Assembly: GCA_039801465.1 (NCBI GenBank) | Contig: JBDRUT010000001.1 | Coordinates: 88,626-152,625 of the forward strand | Length of the DNA stretch: 64,000 bases | Direction of reading: 5' to 3' | From: JAOABV01 sp039801465 | Lineage (GTDB): Bacteria; Hydrothermota; Tepidihabitantia; Tepidihabitantales; CAIPLT01 | Shown: piece by piece, positions 39,030 to 48,287 of the stretch | Position numbering within the stretch: the stretch's first letter is position 1 | How the letters are laid out: the number at the start of each line of letters is the position of its first letter | Program-made: the position numbers and the translations under genes | Notes under the pieces: generated by a model | Seen by the model: only the letters and a program-made list of their open reading frames with translations | What the model was told of the DNA's origin: nothing | The model's database searches: none

Positions 39030-42000
39030 TTAACTTGTTCTGTTTTTTAGACAACTGATTCTCATCATATTTTTATCAACGATTTCAGTTAGTTCTTGGA
39101 GCAGTTGTTTACTAAATGCAACTTTAGTTGAACCCGGTTCTAAAAGCATCTCGGTTTTTTTGTTGTCAAGCAAGCAAATTCGAACAAGTTTAGAGCCAGG
39201 ATGTTTTAGCAAGACCGACTTAATCTGAGCCAGTTTCTCCTGATTGAAAGATTCTTTACTAATTGCGATGGTTAAGACATCATAATAGTCAATCCATGCT
39301 TCAAAAGGTAAGATTTCTTTGGCTTCGAGTTGAGTTTTGACTTCGTCGCGTAAATTCATCTTACCGCGAATGATTACTGTCGTATCCGGTTTCAAAGTTT
39401 CTCGACAACGTTCGTAGACTTCATTGAAGGCAATGATTTCTGTACTATCCGTAAGATCTTCAACTTGAAATATGACATAGTCTTGACCTTTCTTATCTTT
39501 TCGGCGCGTGATGCTGGTTATGACTCCACCAATAGTAATTGGGTCATTACTAATATTATTTATTTCAGTTTTAAATTCTTGGAATTTTTGGCAAGTCGCA
39601 AGCGATTTTAAGCGCAGAACGCTATATTCTAGTTCATAATTTTCTAAAGGATGAGTCGAAAAATAAAAACCGAATGCTTCCTTTTCATACTGTAAAAATT
39701 TAGTTTTGTTATCTTGGGCTTCGTCAACCTTTTTGCTATCTTTAACCACAGTGTCTGATTGAGTAGATATTGGAGTGCTGAATTTGGAATAGGGTTTTGT
39801 CAGCATCTCTTCTGAAGCAAATAACCCGGTCTGTTTTTCTAAAAACAACAGTCGTTCAGAACTCACTTTTTCTAATTCTGCTTCTAAAATTGAGAGTAAA
39901 TATCCACGGTCTTTTTCTAAAGAGTCTAATGAGCCGGCTTTGATTAACGATTCATAAGCTTTACGGTTAACATATTTTCTGGTCCTTTGAAGGAAATCCC
40001 GAAAACTATTATAAGGTTTTGCAATACGTTCGTTTTTAATTGCCTCACAAACCTTTTCACCTAAGTTTTTAATTCCGCCTAATCCATAACGAATTTTATT
40101 ATCTTCAATGGTAAACCTATAATCACTGTGATTAACATCTGGTGGCAACACTTCAATCTTCATTCGACGGCACTCTTTAATCAGAATATTGAGTTTATCG
40201 CTATCGCCGATTTCATTAGAAAGTAATGCGGTCATATATTCCACCGGGTAATTGGCTTTGAGATAAGCAGTAATATACGATAGGTGAGCATAACCCATCG
40301 AATGAGATTTGTTAAATCCGTAGCCGGCAAATGGTGAAATCAAATCAAATATCTGCTCAGCTTTTTCTTCTCGGATGCGATTATGTTTTGCGCCTTCAAT
40401 GAATAATTCCCGCATTGCTTTCATCTCCTCAGGAATTTTTTTGCCCATTGCTCTACGTAATCGGTCATATTGGGTTGGAGTAAAACCAGCAATCAATTTG
40501 GCAATTTGCATTACTTGTTCTTGATAGACCATTATACCATAAGTCTCTTTAAGAATCGGTTCAACCGAATGGTGAAAGTATTCTATCTTTTTATGTCCTA
40601 ATTTTCGTTTAATATACTCATCAATATTTGCCATTGGTCCTGGTCGGTATAAAGCAATTACTGCGCACAGGTCTTCTAATTTTTCTGGTTTGGACTTGCG
40701 TAATATATCACGCATTCCTTGACTTTCAATTTGAAACAATCCTGTGGTTTCGGCTTTTTGAAGTAACTGATAAGTCTTCTCGTCATCAAATGGGATTGAC
40801 TTTTTGTCTATCGGTTTTCCTTGTTTGGCACATAGTTTTATTGTATCCTCAACTACAGTTAATGTTTTTAGCCCCAGAATATCTAATTTTAAGAGACCAA
40901 TATCCGCCAAGGCATCCATATCGTATTGCGTGCAAATTTCATTATCAGAAGTGCGATATAAAGGCACAAGCTCTAATAAAGGTTTGGGAGCAATGACAAT
41001 ACCAGAAGCATGGATTGATGCGTGTCGAGCCAAATTTTCTAATTTTATTGCAATCTCCAGAAGTTCTTTATATTTAGGTGAACTTTCGATTAAGTTTTTT
41101 AATTCATCAGTGGTTGCAATTGCTTTGCCAATTTCCATTCCCATAGGAATAAGTTTAGCAATGCGGTCAACTTCAGCATATGGAATTTCAAGCACTCTTC
41201 CGACATCACGCACAACTGCACGAGATGCCATAGTCCCAAATGTAATGATTTGGGCAACTGAATTTTCGCCATATCTCTGACGAATATAATCAATAATTTC
41301 AGCACGATTGATATCAGCAAAATCAATATCGATATCCGGTAAAGAAACCCGCTCTGGATTTAAGAACCGTTCAAAAATCAACCCATATTTTAATGGGTCA
41401 ATATCTGTAATACCAAGACAGTAAAGCACCAAACTGGAGACCGCAGAACCTCGGCCGGGGCCAACCGGGATATTTTTGCTTTTCGCATAATCAATAATGT
41501 CTTTGACAATCAGAAAATAACCAGCAAAACCCATCTGACCAATTATTTTTAATTCGTATTTCAAACGGTCGGTGATTTCCGGAGTTAATTTTGAGTATCG
41601 TTCTTTTAATCCAACATTAGTCAGATGGATTAAATATTCCATATCCGTGTTGAAAGTCTGCGGCAAAGGGAAGGCCGGTAAATGGACTTTTTTCTCATCA
41701 ATCGGTAAGAGCAAATTACACTGTTCCGCAATATTAATCGTATTAGCAATTGCTTCTGGAATATCGGCAAAAAGTTGCACCATCGCTTCTGGTGATTTGA
41801 AATAGATTTCTTGTGATTCAAACTTTAATCTTTTCTCTTCGCTAATTTTTTTACCAGTTTGAATACAAACTAAGACATCATGCGCTTTAGCATCATTCGG
41901 TTCTAAGAAATGGCAATCATTAGTTGCCACTAAAGGTGCGCACATTTCATAACTAAGTTGACGCATACCAGCAATTGCTTTTTCCGAATCAGGTATGCCA

Positions 42001-42545
42001 ATACGAGTAATCTCCAAATAAAAATTATCACGGCCGAAAATCTCTTGATAGACACCAACAACTTCTCGGGCTTTATCATAATTATCGCGTAGTAAATAAT
42101 GACTCACTTCGCCTCGAAGACAACCAGAAAGAGCAATGAGTCCTTGAGCATATTGAGAGAGTAGTTCTTTATCAATTCTGGGACGATAATAAAAACCTTC
42201 CAGATAGCCTATAGAAACTAATTTAATTAAATTTTGATAACCAGTTAAATCTTTGCTTAACAGGGTAAGATGAAAATTGGATTCAGGAATTTCTTTTGTG
42301 GTTGTGCGGTCTTTTCGTGAACCAACCGCAACATAAACTTCTGCGCCAATAATTGGATTTATTCCATTGGCATAACATAATTTATAAAACTCAATTGCGC
42401 CAAAAAGATTACCGTGGTCTGTTATGGCTAAGGCTGGCATCTTATATTTTGCCGCTTGATTTACTAATTTTGAAACTTTAATTGCACCATCCAATAGACT
42501 ATATTCTGTATGATTGTGAAGATGGACAAAATTTGCTTTTTTCAT
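39030..42545 (-). CDS. dnaE: DNA polymerase III alpha subunit
   Basis: Main replicative polymerase, 1171 residues. The N-terminal PHP domain begins FVHLHNHTEYSLLDGAI, with its metal-binding His intact. The C-family polymerase core has GPGRGSAVSSLVLYC and the catalytic PDIDIDF, then a helix-hairpin-helix region, an OB-fold (about 1000-1080, ITRRKDKKGQDYVIFQVED) and a C-terminal tail. It lies 76 bp downstream of the tolA/tonB-like gene, so it may be read from the Tol-Pal transcript. Confidence 0.97.
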   Translation of the reverse strand: MKKANFVHLHNHTEYSLLDGAIKVSKLVNQAAKYKMPALAITDHGNLFGAIEFYKLCYANGINPIIGAEVYVAVGSRKDRTTTKEIPESNFHLTLLSKDLTGYQNLIKLVSIGYLEGFYYRPRIDKELLSQYAQGLIALSGCLRGEVSHYLLRDNYDKAREVVGVYQEIFGRDNFYLEITRIGIPDSEKAIAGMRQLSYEMCAPLVATNDCHFLEPNDAKAHDVLVCIQTGKKISEEKRLKFESQEIYFKSPEAMVQLFADIPEAIANTINIAEQCNLLLPIDEKKVHLPAFPLPQTFNTDMEYLIHLTNVGLKERYSKLTPEITDRLKYELKIIGQMGFAGYFLIVKDIIDYAKSKNIPVGPGRGSAVSSLVLYCLGITDIDPLKYGLIFERFLNPERVSLPDIDIDFADINRAEIIDYIRQRYGENSVAQIITFGTMASRAVVRDVGRVLEIPYAEVDRIAKLIPMGMEIGKAIATTDELKNLIESSPKYKELLEIAIKLENLARHASIHASGIVIAPKPLLELVPLYRTSDNEICTQYDMDALADIGLLKLDILGLKTLTVVEDTIKLCAKQGKPIDKKSIPFDDEKTYQLLQKAETTGLFQIESQGMRDILRKSKPEKLEDLCAVIALYRPGPMANIDEYIKRKLGHKKIEYFHHSVEPILKETYGIMVYQEQVMQIAKLIAGFTPTQYDRLRRAMGKKIPEEMKAMRELFIEGAKHNRIREEKAEQIFDLISPFAGYGFNKSHSMGYAHLSYITAYLKANYPVEYMTALLSNEIGDSDKLNILIKECRRMKIEVLPPDVNHSDYRFTIEDNKIRYGLGGIKNLGEKVCEAIKNERIAKPYNSFRDFLQRTRKYVNRKAYESLIKAGSLDSLEKDRGYLLSILEAELEKVSSERLLFLEKQTGLFASEEMLTKPYSKFSTPISTQSDTVVKDSKKVDEAQDNKTKFLQYEKEAFGFYFSTHPLENYELEYSVLRLKSLATCQKFQEFKTEINNISNDPITIGGVITSITRRKDKKGQDYVIFQVEDLTDSTEIIAFNEVYERCRETLKPDTTVIIRGKMNLRDEVKTQLEAKEILPFEAWIDYYDVLTIAISKESFNQEKLAQIKSVLLKHPGSKLVRICLLDNKKTEMLLEPGSTKVAFSKQLLQELTEIVDKNMMRISCLKNRTS

Positions 42546-42620
42546 ATTCGTATTTAGGTATTTTATCTGTTCTGTAATGAAAATCTTTCAGTTTTCAACA
42601 TATTTCGGCATTTCGTCTGA

Positions 42621-43196
42621 TTATGGTTTGAATTCAAATTCAAGATGTAATCTTAGCGATTCCTGATTAGCAAATTCAGCCATCAAAGGTGGTAGATTTT
42701 GCGTAACAATTACCGCACGTTCACAAGACCGGTCATACAATTCATTACCTGAACTCTTTTCAATCTTGACATTAGTAATTCTGCCATCTTTTTGAATCAC
42801 AAAGTAAATCACACAGGAAAAAGGTATTCCAGAATTGGCAAATGGATTTATCCAATTACTGCCAATTTTAGTTAAAACCGCATCAATATAATAAGAATAT
42901 TTGCCACCTTTACTCGAAATTTTTAATCCGATATTGGAATTGTCTTGAGAAGTTTTTTTTGCCGGCCGCGGTTTTTCTTTAGCCCCAACTGGTTTCGTTT
43001 TTGCTGGTTTTTTCTCAACTATTGCGATTTGGGAAGGTGCTTCTGCTTTCTGTGTTCCGGATTCAAGATTGACAACAGAAACTTGAAAGACCTCAGGATA
43101 CACATTTAATTTGGGCGAACGACTTTTAGTTGCTCCAATTAAGATGCCGAATATTATCAGGTGTCCGACAAAAGAAAACAATAATTCCTTTTTCAT
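42621..43196 (-). CDS. TolA/TonB-like energy-transducing protein
   Basis: About 191 residues: one N-terminal membrane helix (LLFSFVGHLIIFGILIG), a Pro/Lys/Ala-rich periplasmic linker, and a C-terminal TonB/TolA-type domain (YSYYIDAVLTKIGSNWINPF, FVIQKDGRITNVKIEKSSGN). It follows ExbB/TolQ- and ExbD/TolR-like genes, so it should carry proton-motive energy to the outer membrane; with Pal in the same operon a TolA role is more likely than TonB. I use ATG 43196; an upstream ATG at 43220 adds eight residues. Confidence 0.85.
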   Translation of the reverse strand: MKKELLFSFVGHLIIFGILIGATKSRSPKLNVYPEVFQVSVVNLESGTQKAEAPSQIAIVEKKPAKTKPVGAKEKPRPAKKTSQDNSNIGLKISSKGGKYSYYIDAVLTKIGSNWINPFANSGIPFSCVIYFVIQKDGRITNVKIEKSSGNELYDRSCERAVIVTQNLPPLMAEFANQESLRLHLEFEFKP

Positions 43197-43258
43197 ACTT
43201 CCGTTTCTAAAATTTATCATTATCTAATAGACATTCTATGGTTGATACAACAAATCTT

Positions 43259-43705
43259 TTATTTGCCAAATTTCTTTTTAATTGCTTGCGGCGATGCAAC
43301 CAAACTCACATTCTCAATGCCGACTTCACGAATTTTACTTAAAACCGTTATCACTAAGCCATAATTTACTGACTCGTCAGCAATCAGATAAACCTGCATA
43401 GTTGCTTTTTTTGCCAAGACTGAAGTCAGTTCGGAATTAAATTGATTAAGGGTGGTTAATTTATCTTCAATATAAATTTTTTCTTGTTTATCGACGGTTA
43501 CCGTAATTCCTTCAGTCCTTTGTGGAATTGCGGCAGAACTACGAGGAACCGAAACCGGAATACCAGCACGACTTAATGCGACACTAATACCGGCAATAAG
43601 AAAGATTATCATCAGGCTAATTGCGACATCCGCCAAGGATGTTATATTCATCTCAGAAATGAATTTCGGAGAGTAGGCTAAATTTTTTCGCTTTTGATTG
43701 TTCAT
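43259..43705 (-). CDS. tolR: ExbD/TolR-type protein
   Basis: 148 residues: a single N-terminal membrane helix (SLADVAISLMIIFLIAGISV) with the Asp that carries protons (NITSLADVAISL), followed by a periplasmic domain with ITVTVDKQEKIYIEDKL and a C-terminal IREVGIENVSLV. It pairs with the TolQ-like protein encoded just upstream. The gap to tolQ is about 155 bp with no gene. Confidence 0.9.
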   Translation of the reverse strand: MNNQKRKNLAYSPKFISEMNITSLADVAISLMIIFLIAGISVALSRAGIPVSVPRSSAAIPQRTEGITVTVDKQEKIYIEDKLTTLNQFNSELTSVLAKKATMQVYLIADESVNYGLVITVLSKIREVGIENVSLVASPQAIKKKFGK

Positions 43706-43860
43706 GGCAATTTAACTAATTTAATAGTATATTCGGCACTACGTCAAGATTAAAATTTGTTAATCTCTAAATGTATTAAATTCACTTGGATTGTTTATTA
43801 AATTTAGTGTGTTTTATTGGTTCTATAATCTTGATTTCAGGACTGCTCGAGTCATCCTTA

Positions 43861-44577
43861 TTAATCAGAATCCGAGAACACAATAGTTTTTCTAATATCG
43901 GATTCAATCTCTAATATCCAGCGGTCCATATCATTAGAAAACGCTTTAATTTTACCAACAAAATAATTATAAGCGATAACTGCGGGAATTGCAACTAATA
44001 AACCAGCAACAGTTGTAATGAGTGCATCAGAAATACCCGGAGCAATAATTTGTAATGTTACTACAGGTATATGCCGAACGCCAAGAAATGATTGTAGAAC
44101 TCCCCATACTGTTCCCAACAACCCTAAAAAAGGTGCAACACTACCACAAGTGGCTAAAAAAGGTAAATTCTGCTCAAGACGTTCAATTTCTTGCGATGCG
44201 GTTCGGGCTAAAGCATCGCTGATATTGGGTAAAAGTTTCAATAAATTTGTCTGTTCTTGAGCAACTGGATTATGGGACTTATTGATTCTACGCCACTCTT
44301 CAACTGCAGTAAAAACTAATCGGGACAAAAGACTTTCAGGATATTCCGTTGCGATTGCGCTAAAATCTAAAATCGAACTGCGGTCTTTGAAAAGATTATA
44401 TAAAACCTGATTGGTCTTAAAAATCTTTCTGAATAAAAAGAATTTTTTGATAATAATTGCCCAACTGATAATTGAAAACAATAGCAAAACCAGAACGATA
44501 ATTTTAGCAAAAATTCCTAATCCCAGCATAATACTGAGAAAGTTATCTTGGGATGGCAACACTAAAGGTTCAGGCAT
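43861..44577 (-). CDS. tolQ: ExbB/TolQ-type proton channel protein
   Basis: 238 residues with three membrane segments: near residues 16-40 (LGLGIFAKIIVLVLLLFSII), 140-165 (FLATCGSVAPFLGLLGTVWG) and 185-210 (PGISDALITTVAGLLVAIPA), the latter two being the MotA/TolQ/ExbB signature. Works with TolR to energise the TolA-like protein. Gene order after pal and cpoB marks this as a Tol-type cluster. Confidence 0.93.
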   Translation of the reverse strand: MPEPLVLPSQDNFLSIMLGLGIFAKIIVLVLLLFSIISWAIIIKKFFLFRKIFKTNQVLYNLFKDRSSILDFSAIATEYPESLLSRLVFTAVEEWRRINKSHNPVAQEQTNLLKLLPNISDALARTASQEIERLEQNLPFLATCGSVAPFLGLLGTVWGVLQSFLGVRHIPVVTLQIIAPGISDALITTVAGLLVAIPAVIAYNYFVGKIKAFSNDMDRWILEIESDIRKTIVFSDSD

Positions 44578-44610
44578 CTACATTGAAATAAACTGTTAGA
44601 TAGACAAAAT

Positions 44611-45342
44611 TTAAGGCAAACTAGCAAGTTTTTCTTTTGCCAGTTTGGCTTCATTGGTATTAGGATGTTCATTAATAACTTTTCGATAATATTGTTTGGC
44701 TTTATTTATTTCATTCATCGACTGATAAGCAAGTCCAATCTTATAAATGGCAGAAGGAACCTTATTGCCTTGTGGATAATTACCAATAACTTTCTCAAAT
44801 TCTAAAATTGCATCCGGGTATTGTTTTTTAGAATAGTAACATTCACCAATCCAATATTGGGCATTATCAGACAACTCAGTGTCTGGAAAGAATTTCAAAT
44901 AGCGCTTAAACCCTTCAATCGCAACATCAAAATTTCCTTTTGTAAAATCAAGATAAGCGGTATTATATAATTCATCAGGATCGATTGCTGGTGAAGTTAA
45001 AGTGACAACACTTTCTGGTTTTGCTTCTTCAGTTCGACCGATTCCCAATTTTTGATATACTCTACTGAGGCGTGTCTCGTTATCTTCAATTTTTGCTGAC
45101 AAGTGGTTAATCTGTTCAGTTAGATTTTCCAGATTAGTTAAAACATCGGCTCTTAATTCCAATAAAAGTTTATTCTGCATACGAGCAATACTATCTACTC
45201 GATGAACCGATGTTTCTAAACTGTCGATTTTCGTTCCGTGCCGAATAAATCGCCAGGCCGGCGAACAACTCAAAAGAGAAAACAGATAGTAGATAAGAAT
45301 TGACGCATATAAATAAATACTGCTTCTAAAACCGATACGCAT
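44611..45342 (-). CDS. CpoB/YbgF-like TPR protein of the Tol-Pal cluster
   Basis: 243 residues. A hydrophobic N-terminus ending LLSC looks like a lipoprotein signal. A coiled-coil segment follows (residues about 38-105, with heptads through NLTEQINHLSAKI) and then three TPR units (YNTAYLDFTKGNFDVAIEGF, AQYWIGECYYSKKQYPDAIL, AIYKIGLAYQSMNEINKAK). Coiled coil plus TPRs is the CpoB pattern. Separated from pal by a perfect 12-bp hairpin. Confidence 0.88.
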   Translation of the reverse strand: MRIGFRSSIYLYASILIYYLFSLLSCSPAWRFIRHGTKIDSLETSVHRVDSIARMQNKLLLELRADVLTNLENLTEQINHLSAKIEDNETRLSRVYQKLGIGRTEEAKPESVVTLTSPAIDPDELYNTAYLDFTKGNFDVAIEGFKRYLKFFPDTELSDNAQYWIGECYYSKKQYPDAILEFEKVIGNYPQGNKVPSAIYKIGLAYQSMNEINKAKQYYRKVINEHPNTNEAKLAKEKLASLP

Positions 45343-45355
45343 TATAAGACATAAC

Positions 45356-45389
45356 AGGTCGCACCTGTTAATTTTTGCAGGTGCGACCT
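45356..45389. terminator. Perfect hairpin between pal and the cpoB-like gene
   Basis: AGGTCGCACCTG (45356-45367) and CAGGTGCGACCT (45378-45389) form a 12-bp perfect stem with a 10-nt loop. On the transcribed (minus) strand only a short AT-rich stretch without a U-run follows, so it may attenuate, protect the pal mRNA 3' end, or cause partial termination. Confidence 0.6.
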
Positions 45390-45409
45390 ATCATATTAAA
45401 TTTGCACTT

Positions 45410-45883
45410 TTATTTGCCTAGTTCTTTAAATTCGCAACGACGGTTTTTCCAATACTCATTAGGATTTTCAGTAACTAATCGTTCTTCGCCATAACTTACC
45501 GTGTTTAAGCGGTCTGAAGCAATGCCTAATTTGACCAGATAGTCCTTAACCGCATTAGCGCGTCTGAAGCCTAAAGCCATATTATATTCACTGGTTCCAA
45601 TCGGACAGCAATGTCCTTCAATCGTAATTTTTACATCAGGATTATCTTTGAGCACTTGAGCATTTTCTTTAAGAATTACTGCGTCACCAGGTCTAATATC
45701 ATATTTATCAAAATCAAAATAGACTGTAGATAATTTAAGCGGAGCCTTTACTTCTTCAGGCTTTTGTACTTCTTCTTCAGGTGGTGGAAGAATCGGCTGC
45801 TCTTTTTTTACCGCCTTCTTCGGACAACCCAATACCGCAAATAGTAGTATTAGGATACAAGTTGTTTTTAATGCATTTTTCAT
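45410..45883 (-). CDS. pal: Peptidoglycan-associated lipoprotein (Pal, OmpA-like)
   Basis: 157 residues. Lipoprotein signal with lipobox VLGC at Cys20, a Pro/Glu-rich linker, then an OmpA C-terminal domain (about 50-157) with VYFDFDKYDIRPGDA, KITIEGHCCPIGTSEYNMALG in two parts, RRANAVKDYLVKLGI and the C-terminal NRRCEF. The Asp and Arg for diaminopimelate binding are in place (ITIEGHC.. / GFRRANAV). Good ribosome site (AGGAGGC) before the ATG. It heads the Tol operon; no tolB lies next to it, which is unusual. Confidence 0.95.
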   Translation of the reverse strand: MKNALKTTCILILLFAVLGCPKKAVKKEQPILPPPEEEVQKPEEVKAPLKLSTVYFDFDKYDIRPGDAVILKENAQVLKDNPDVKITIEGHCCPIGTSEYNMALGFRRANAVKDYLVKLGIASDRLNTVSYGEERLVTENPNEYWKNRRCEFKELGK

Positions 45884-45944
45884 AATGCCTCCTAAATAAT
45901 TATTTATGCTTTATTTATATTAACTTACATATCTATTACAACTT

Positions 45945-45972
45945 ATATTACATAATTTTATAAATTTGTCAA
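45945..45972 (-). promoter_or_regulatory. Promoter of the pal-tol operon
   Basis: Minus strand: TTGACA (45972-45967), 16 bp, TAATAT (45950-45945), about 60 nt before the pal ATG. Confidence 0.75.
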
Positions 45973-46048
45973 GAAAAAAATAGAGAACTCAAAAAAGTGC
46001 CACTGCAAACACTGACCACATAAAAAACAAGGAGGAAATCAATTATTT

Positions 46049-46254
46049 CATCCGATACGGATATTTATTTAATTAAAAACCACTTTATCTGTATTAGATT
46101 CGGCCATCCGATACGAAATTTTATCTAATAAAATTGAGAACTGCTTTGGTTATCCGATAGAGATATTTGTTAAAATTGAAAACTGCTTCGGTCATCCGAT
46201 ACGAATATTTATTTAATTAAAGACCTTTTCGGTCATTAGCGAAAATTGACTTTG
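46049..46254. repeat. Imperfect 40-56 bp tandem repeats (CATCCGATACG family)
   Basis: Units start at 46049, 46105, 46150 and 46193, each with (C/T)ATCCGATA(C/G) followed by an AT-rich stretch and ending in CTGCTTCGGTC-like sequence; a partial unit at 46233 ends GCGAAAATTGACTTTGC. A related copy lies at 59406-59480. Spacing and sequence conservation between units argue against CRISPR. Confidence 0.75.
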
Positions 46255-46402
46255 CGCAGAGATTTCAAATCTGACAGAATCTGGGCTACGCGGACACTTT
46301 AGCAATATCAGCGATAAAATCATTAATTTTCAATTGTTGTCATCATTCTTTTAATCACCGTAATCAATGAAAGCGGTTTTCCAGATTTACCAAAAGTCAG
46401 AC

Positions 46403-46430
46403 TTGACAAATTCTTAATTTTTCATATAAT
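46403..46430 (+). promoter_or_regulatory. Orphan consensus promoter
   Basis: TTGACA at 46403-46408, 16 bp, TATAAT at 46425-46430, both perfect. It points into about 600 bp without a recognisable gene, ending before the convergent serpin gene. Confidence 0.75.
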
Positions 46431-46436
46431 ATATGT

Positions 46437-46720
46437 GTATATATACATGTGATGTTTCAAATGTTGTTGGTTCTTTAGTAGTTGTGTGACTGCGAAATGG
46501 CTTAAGCCGGCTATGTTATGCTGATATGATGAATACGATATTAATGTTATGGATAAAGCTTAATGAAGTTAATCTTGGCTATGGTGGCTGAATATGAAAC
46601 AGATTAAAAGCGTCTGGTTGCTGTGGAGATGCAGTATTGGTACAGATTTGGCATCACTCCCTACTCGGTCTATTAGGTCAAAGACTAATTATTTTATTGG
46701 GGCTAACTTTTTGTAAATTA
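46437..46720 (+). ncRNA. Candidate transcript of unknown function
   Basis: Region behind the orphan promoter, richer in G than its surroundings (for example GGCTTAAGCCGGCTATG). It contains only tiny ORFs (ATG 46594 to TAA 46716, 40 codons, no ribosome site; and a 21-codon one before it). It does not match RNase P, tmRNA or SRP RNA as far as I can read. The boundary is arbitrary; from 46720 to 47078 I see nothing. Confidence 0.3.
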
Positions 46721-47078
46721 AGGCGTTTATATTTTTGCAATTATTTCGACCTCTGATTTTGTCAACCAGTTTGCTTATTTTCTAATCATTTAACCCGTCT
46801 CAGTTTACGTGCCTGCAGACATCGCTGATTTTACTTCTCGTCCCACCTGTCACTCTGTCTATTTCTATGTTCAAAAAGATAGAAAGAAGCAACTAATTAC
46901 GCGCCACCCATTGTCATTCTAGTAAAAGTTAACATACCACATTTATCTGAAAATCATCATATATCACTTATCATTTGAGTTTCTTTGCTTTCAGAACCAC
47001 CAACGGTTTCAGAATTATATGGGAAATGAGTCTTATAATAGTAGAAAAGTAATTTATTTTTCAGTTGTCATAAAAAAA

Positions 47079-48287
47079 TTATTTGCCTGGGTCATTAATC
47101 GCGCCCATAAATAAAATTGAACCGGTTTCATTATTACAGATTGCACAAAAGAACGGTCGGTCAACAATCATTGTAAATTCTTTAGGCTCACGAATTGAGG
47201 TAACCATTATCTCCACAGAAGTTACTGCCGCGGCTTCTGTGCCTTCTTCATTAACTTCAACAAATGTCTTATGCTTGACTTCATTAATATACAAATCAAG
47301 TGGTGTTTGCATCATTCCTGAGAAGTTGGCTTTTCCGCCAATAAAGGCGATTTCCATACCCAGTGTTTTTAATGCCGAATTTAGCGATTTGTCATATTCT
47401 GTTTTGAATCGGGGTAAAATAATTGTGCCATCAGAATAATAAAATTGTCGCATCCATTCCTGCCAATTTTTTAGATTGAGATTTTTCAGAAATTCAGTAA
47501 GATTGGAATTAGTATCCGGCAAAAAGATATACATACTCATCTTGCCTTTACCATAAGGTAAACTGATTGCCTGAAATTTGTCGGCTTTGAGATAGCGATA
47601 ATTGCCTTTTTGATACATCATCGGAACTTGCTTTTTTTCTCCATTGCTTAAAGTAAATGGTCGGTCTTGGGTTTTATTTTTATCAAATTCTGTAGTCCAT
47701 TTGCCCTTAAAATATACTGCATTAATTATATAAAGCATAGTATAAATCGGGTCAATCTTATCAACAATTTGCGTAATTTTATTATTAGTCTTCTCCTTTA
47801 CCCAGTTATTAATAATATCCGGTGCTTTAGGATCAGAAAAATTAAGAGGAGTTATCTGGGCATTAAAATATTTTTTATTACGCTTAAGAAAATCCGATTT
47901 GAATTTTATCCCGGCTTTTGCCCACAAGGAGTTGGCAATATTAAGTATTACTTCTGGGTCCGCTTTTTTCAACTGCTCAGATAGAGTTTTATTGGCTTCA
48001 TTTATTTCCGCAAGACTCATCTCTTCAATACTCAATGTTTTTGCCATTGCAGTTTTGGTTTCCTTTTCCGCGCCATTATAAGTCATTGTTAAAGCAATAG
48101 CGATACTCGTCGGCGAAATAAAAACATTCTTCTCCGTATCTTCTTTAATCAATTCCGAGAAGAGAGCAAATCCAAAGTTGTTTGTAGCACTAATCAATTT
48201 TTCCGTGTCTGGTGGCTTAATCTTAGAAGCAGTAATGCCAAAGTTAATCATTAAAATAATACCTGAAATAATTGAAACTATTTTCAT
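47079..48287 (-). CDS. Serpin-type serine protease inhibitor, exported
   Basis: About 402 residues from ATG 48287: signal peptide (MKIVSIISGIILMINFGITA), then a full serpin fold: NNFGFALFSELIK, VFISPTSIAIALTMTYNGA, INNWVKEKTNNKI, INAVYFKGKW, LPRFKTEYD, and the C-terminal DRPFFCAICNNETGSILFMG. The reactive loop has an inhibitory-type hinge (EEGTEAAAVTSV), and by alignment with alpha-1-antitrypsin the scissile bond lies near IMVT/S, so P1 is probably Thr or Val, suggesting elastase- or subtilisin-like targets. The open frame reaches to 48377, but those residues come from duplicated DNA. Confidence 0.93.
   Translation of the reverse strand: MKIVSIISGIILMINFGITASKIKPPDTEKLISATNNFGFALFSELIKEDTEKNVFISPTSIAIALTMTYNGAEKETKTAMAKTLSIEEMSLAEINEANKTLSEQLKKADPEVILNIANSLWAKAGIKFKSDFLKRNKKYFNAQITPLNFSDPKAPDIINNWVKEKTNNKITQIVDKIDPIYTMLYIINAVYFKGKWTTEFDKNKTQDRPFTLSNGEKKQVPMMYQKGNYRYLKADKFQAISLPYGKGKMSMYIFLPDTNSNLTEFLKNLNLKNWQEWMRQFYYSDGTIILPRFKTEYDKSLNSALKTLGMEIAFIGGKANFSGMMQTPLDLYINEVKHKTFVEVNEEGTEAAAVTSVEIMVTSIREPKEFTMIVDRPFFCAICNNETGSILFMGAINDPGK

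Noticed and set aside
40628..41280. ORFs of 122 and 158 codons antisense to dnaE
   Set aside because: Shadows of the dnaE coding frame; no start signal or recognisable domain.
46049..46254. CRISPR-like repeats (CATCCGATACG)
   Set aside because: The sequence between repeated words is itself similar from unit to unit and spacing varies from 40 to 56 bp.
46594..46716. 40-codon ORF behind the orphan promoter
   Set aside because: No ribosome site, no recognisable motif and unbalanced composition; kept only as part of a candidate RNA region.
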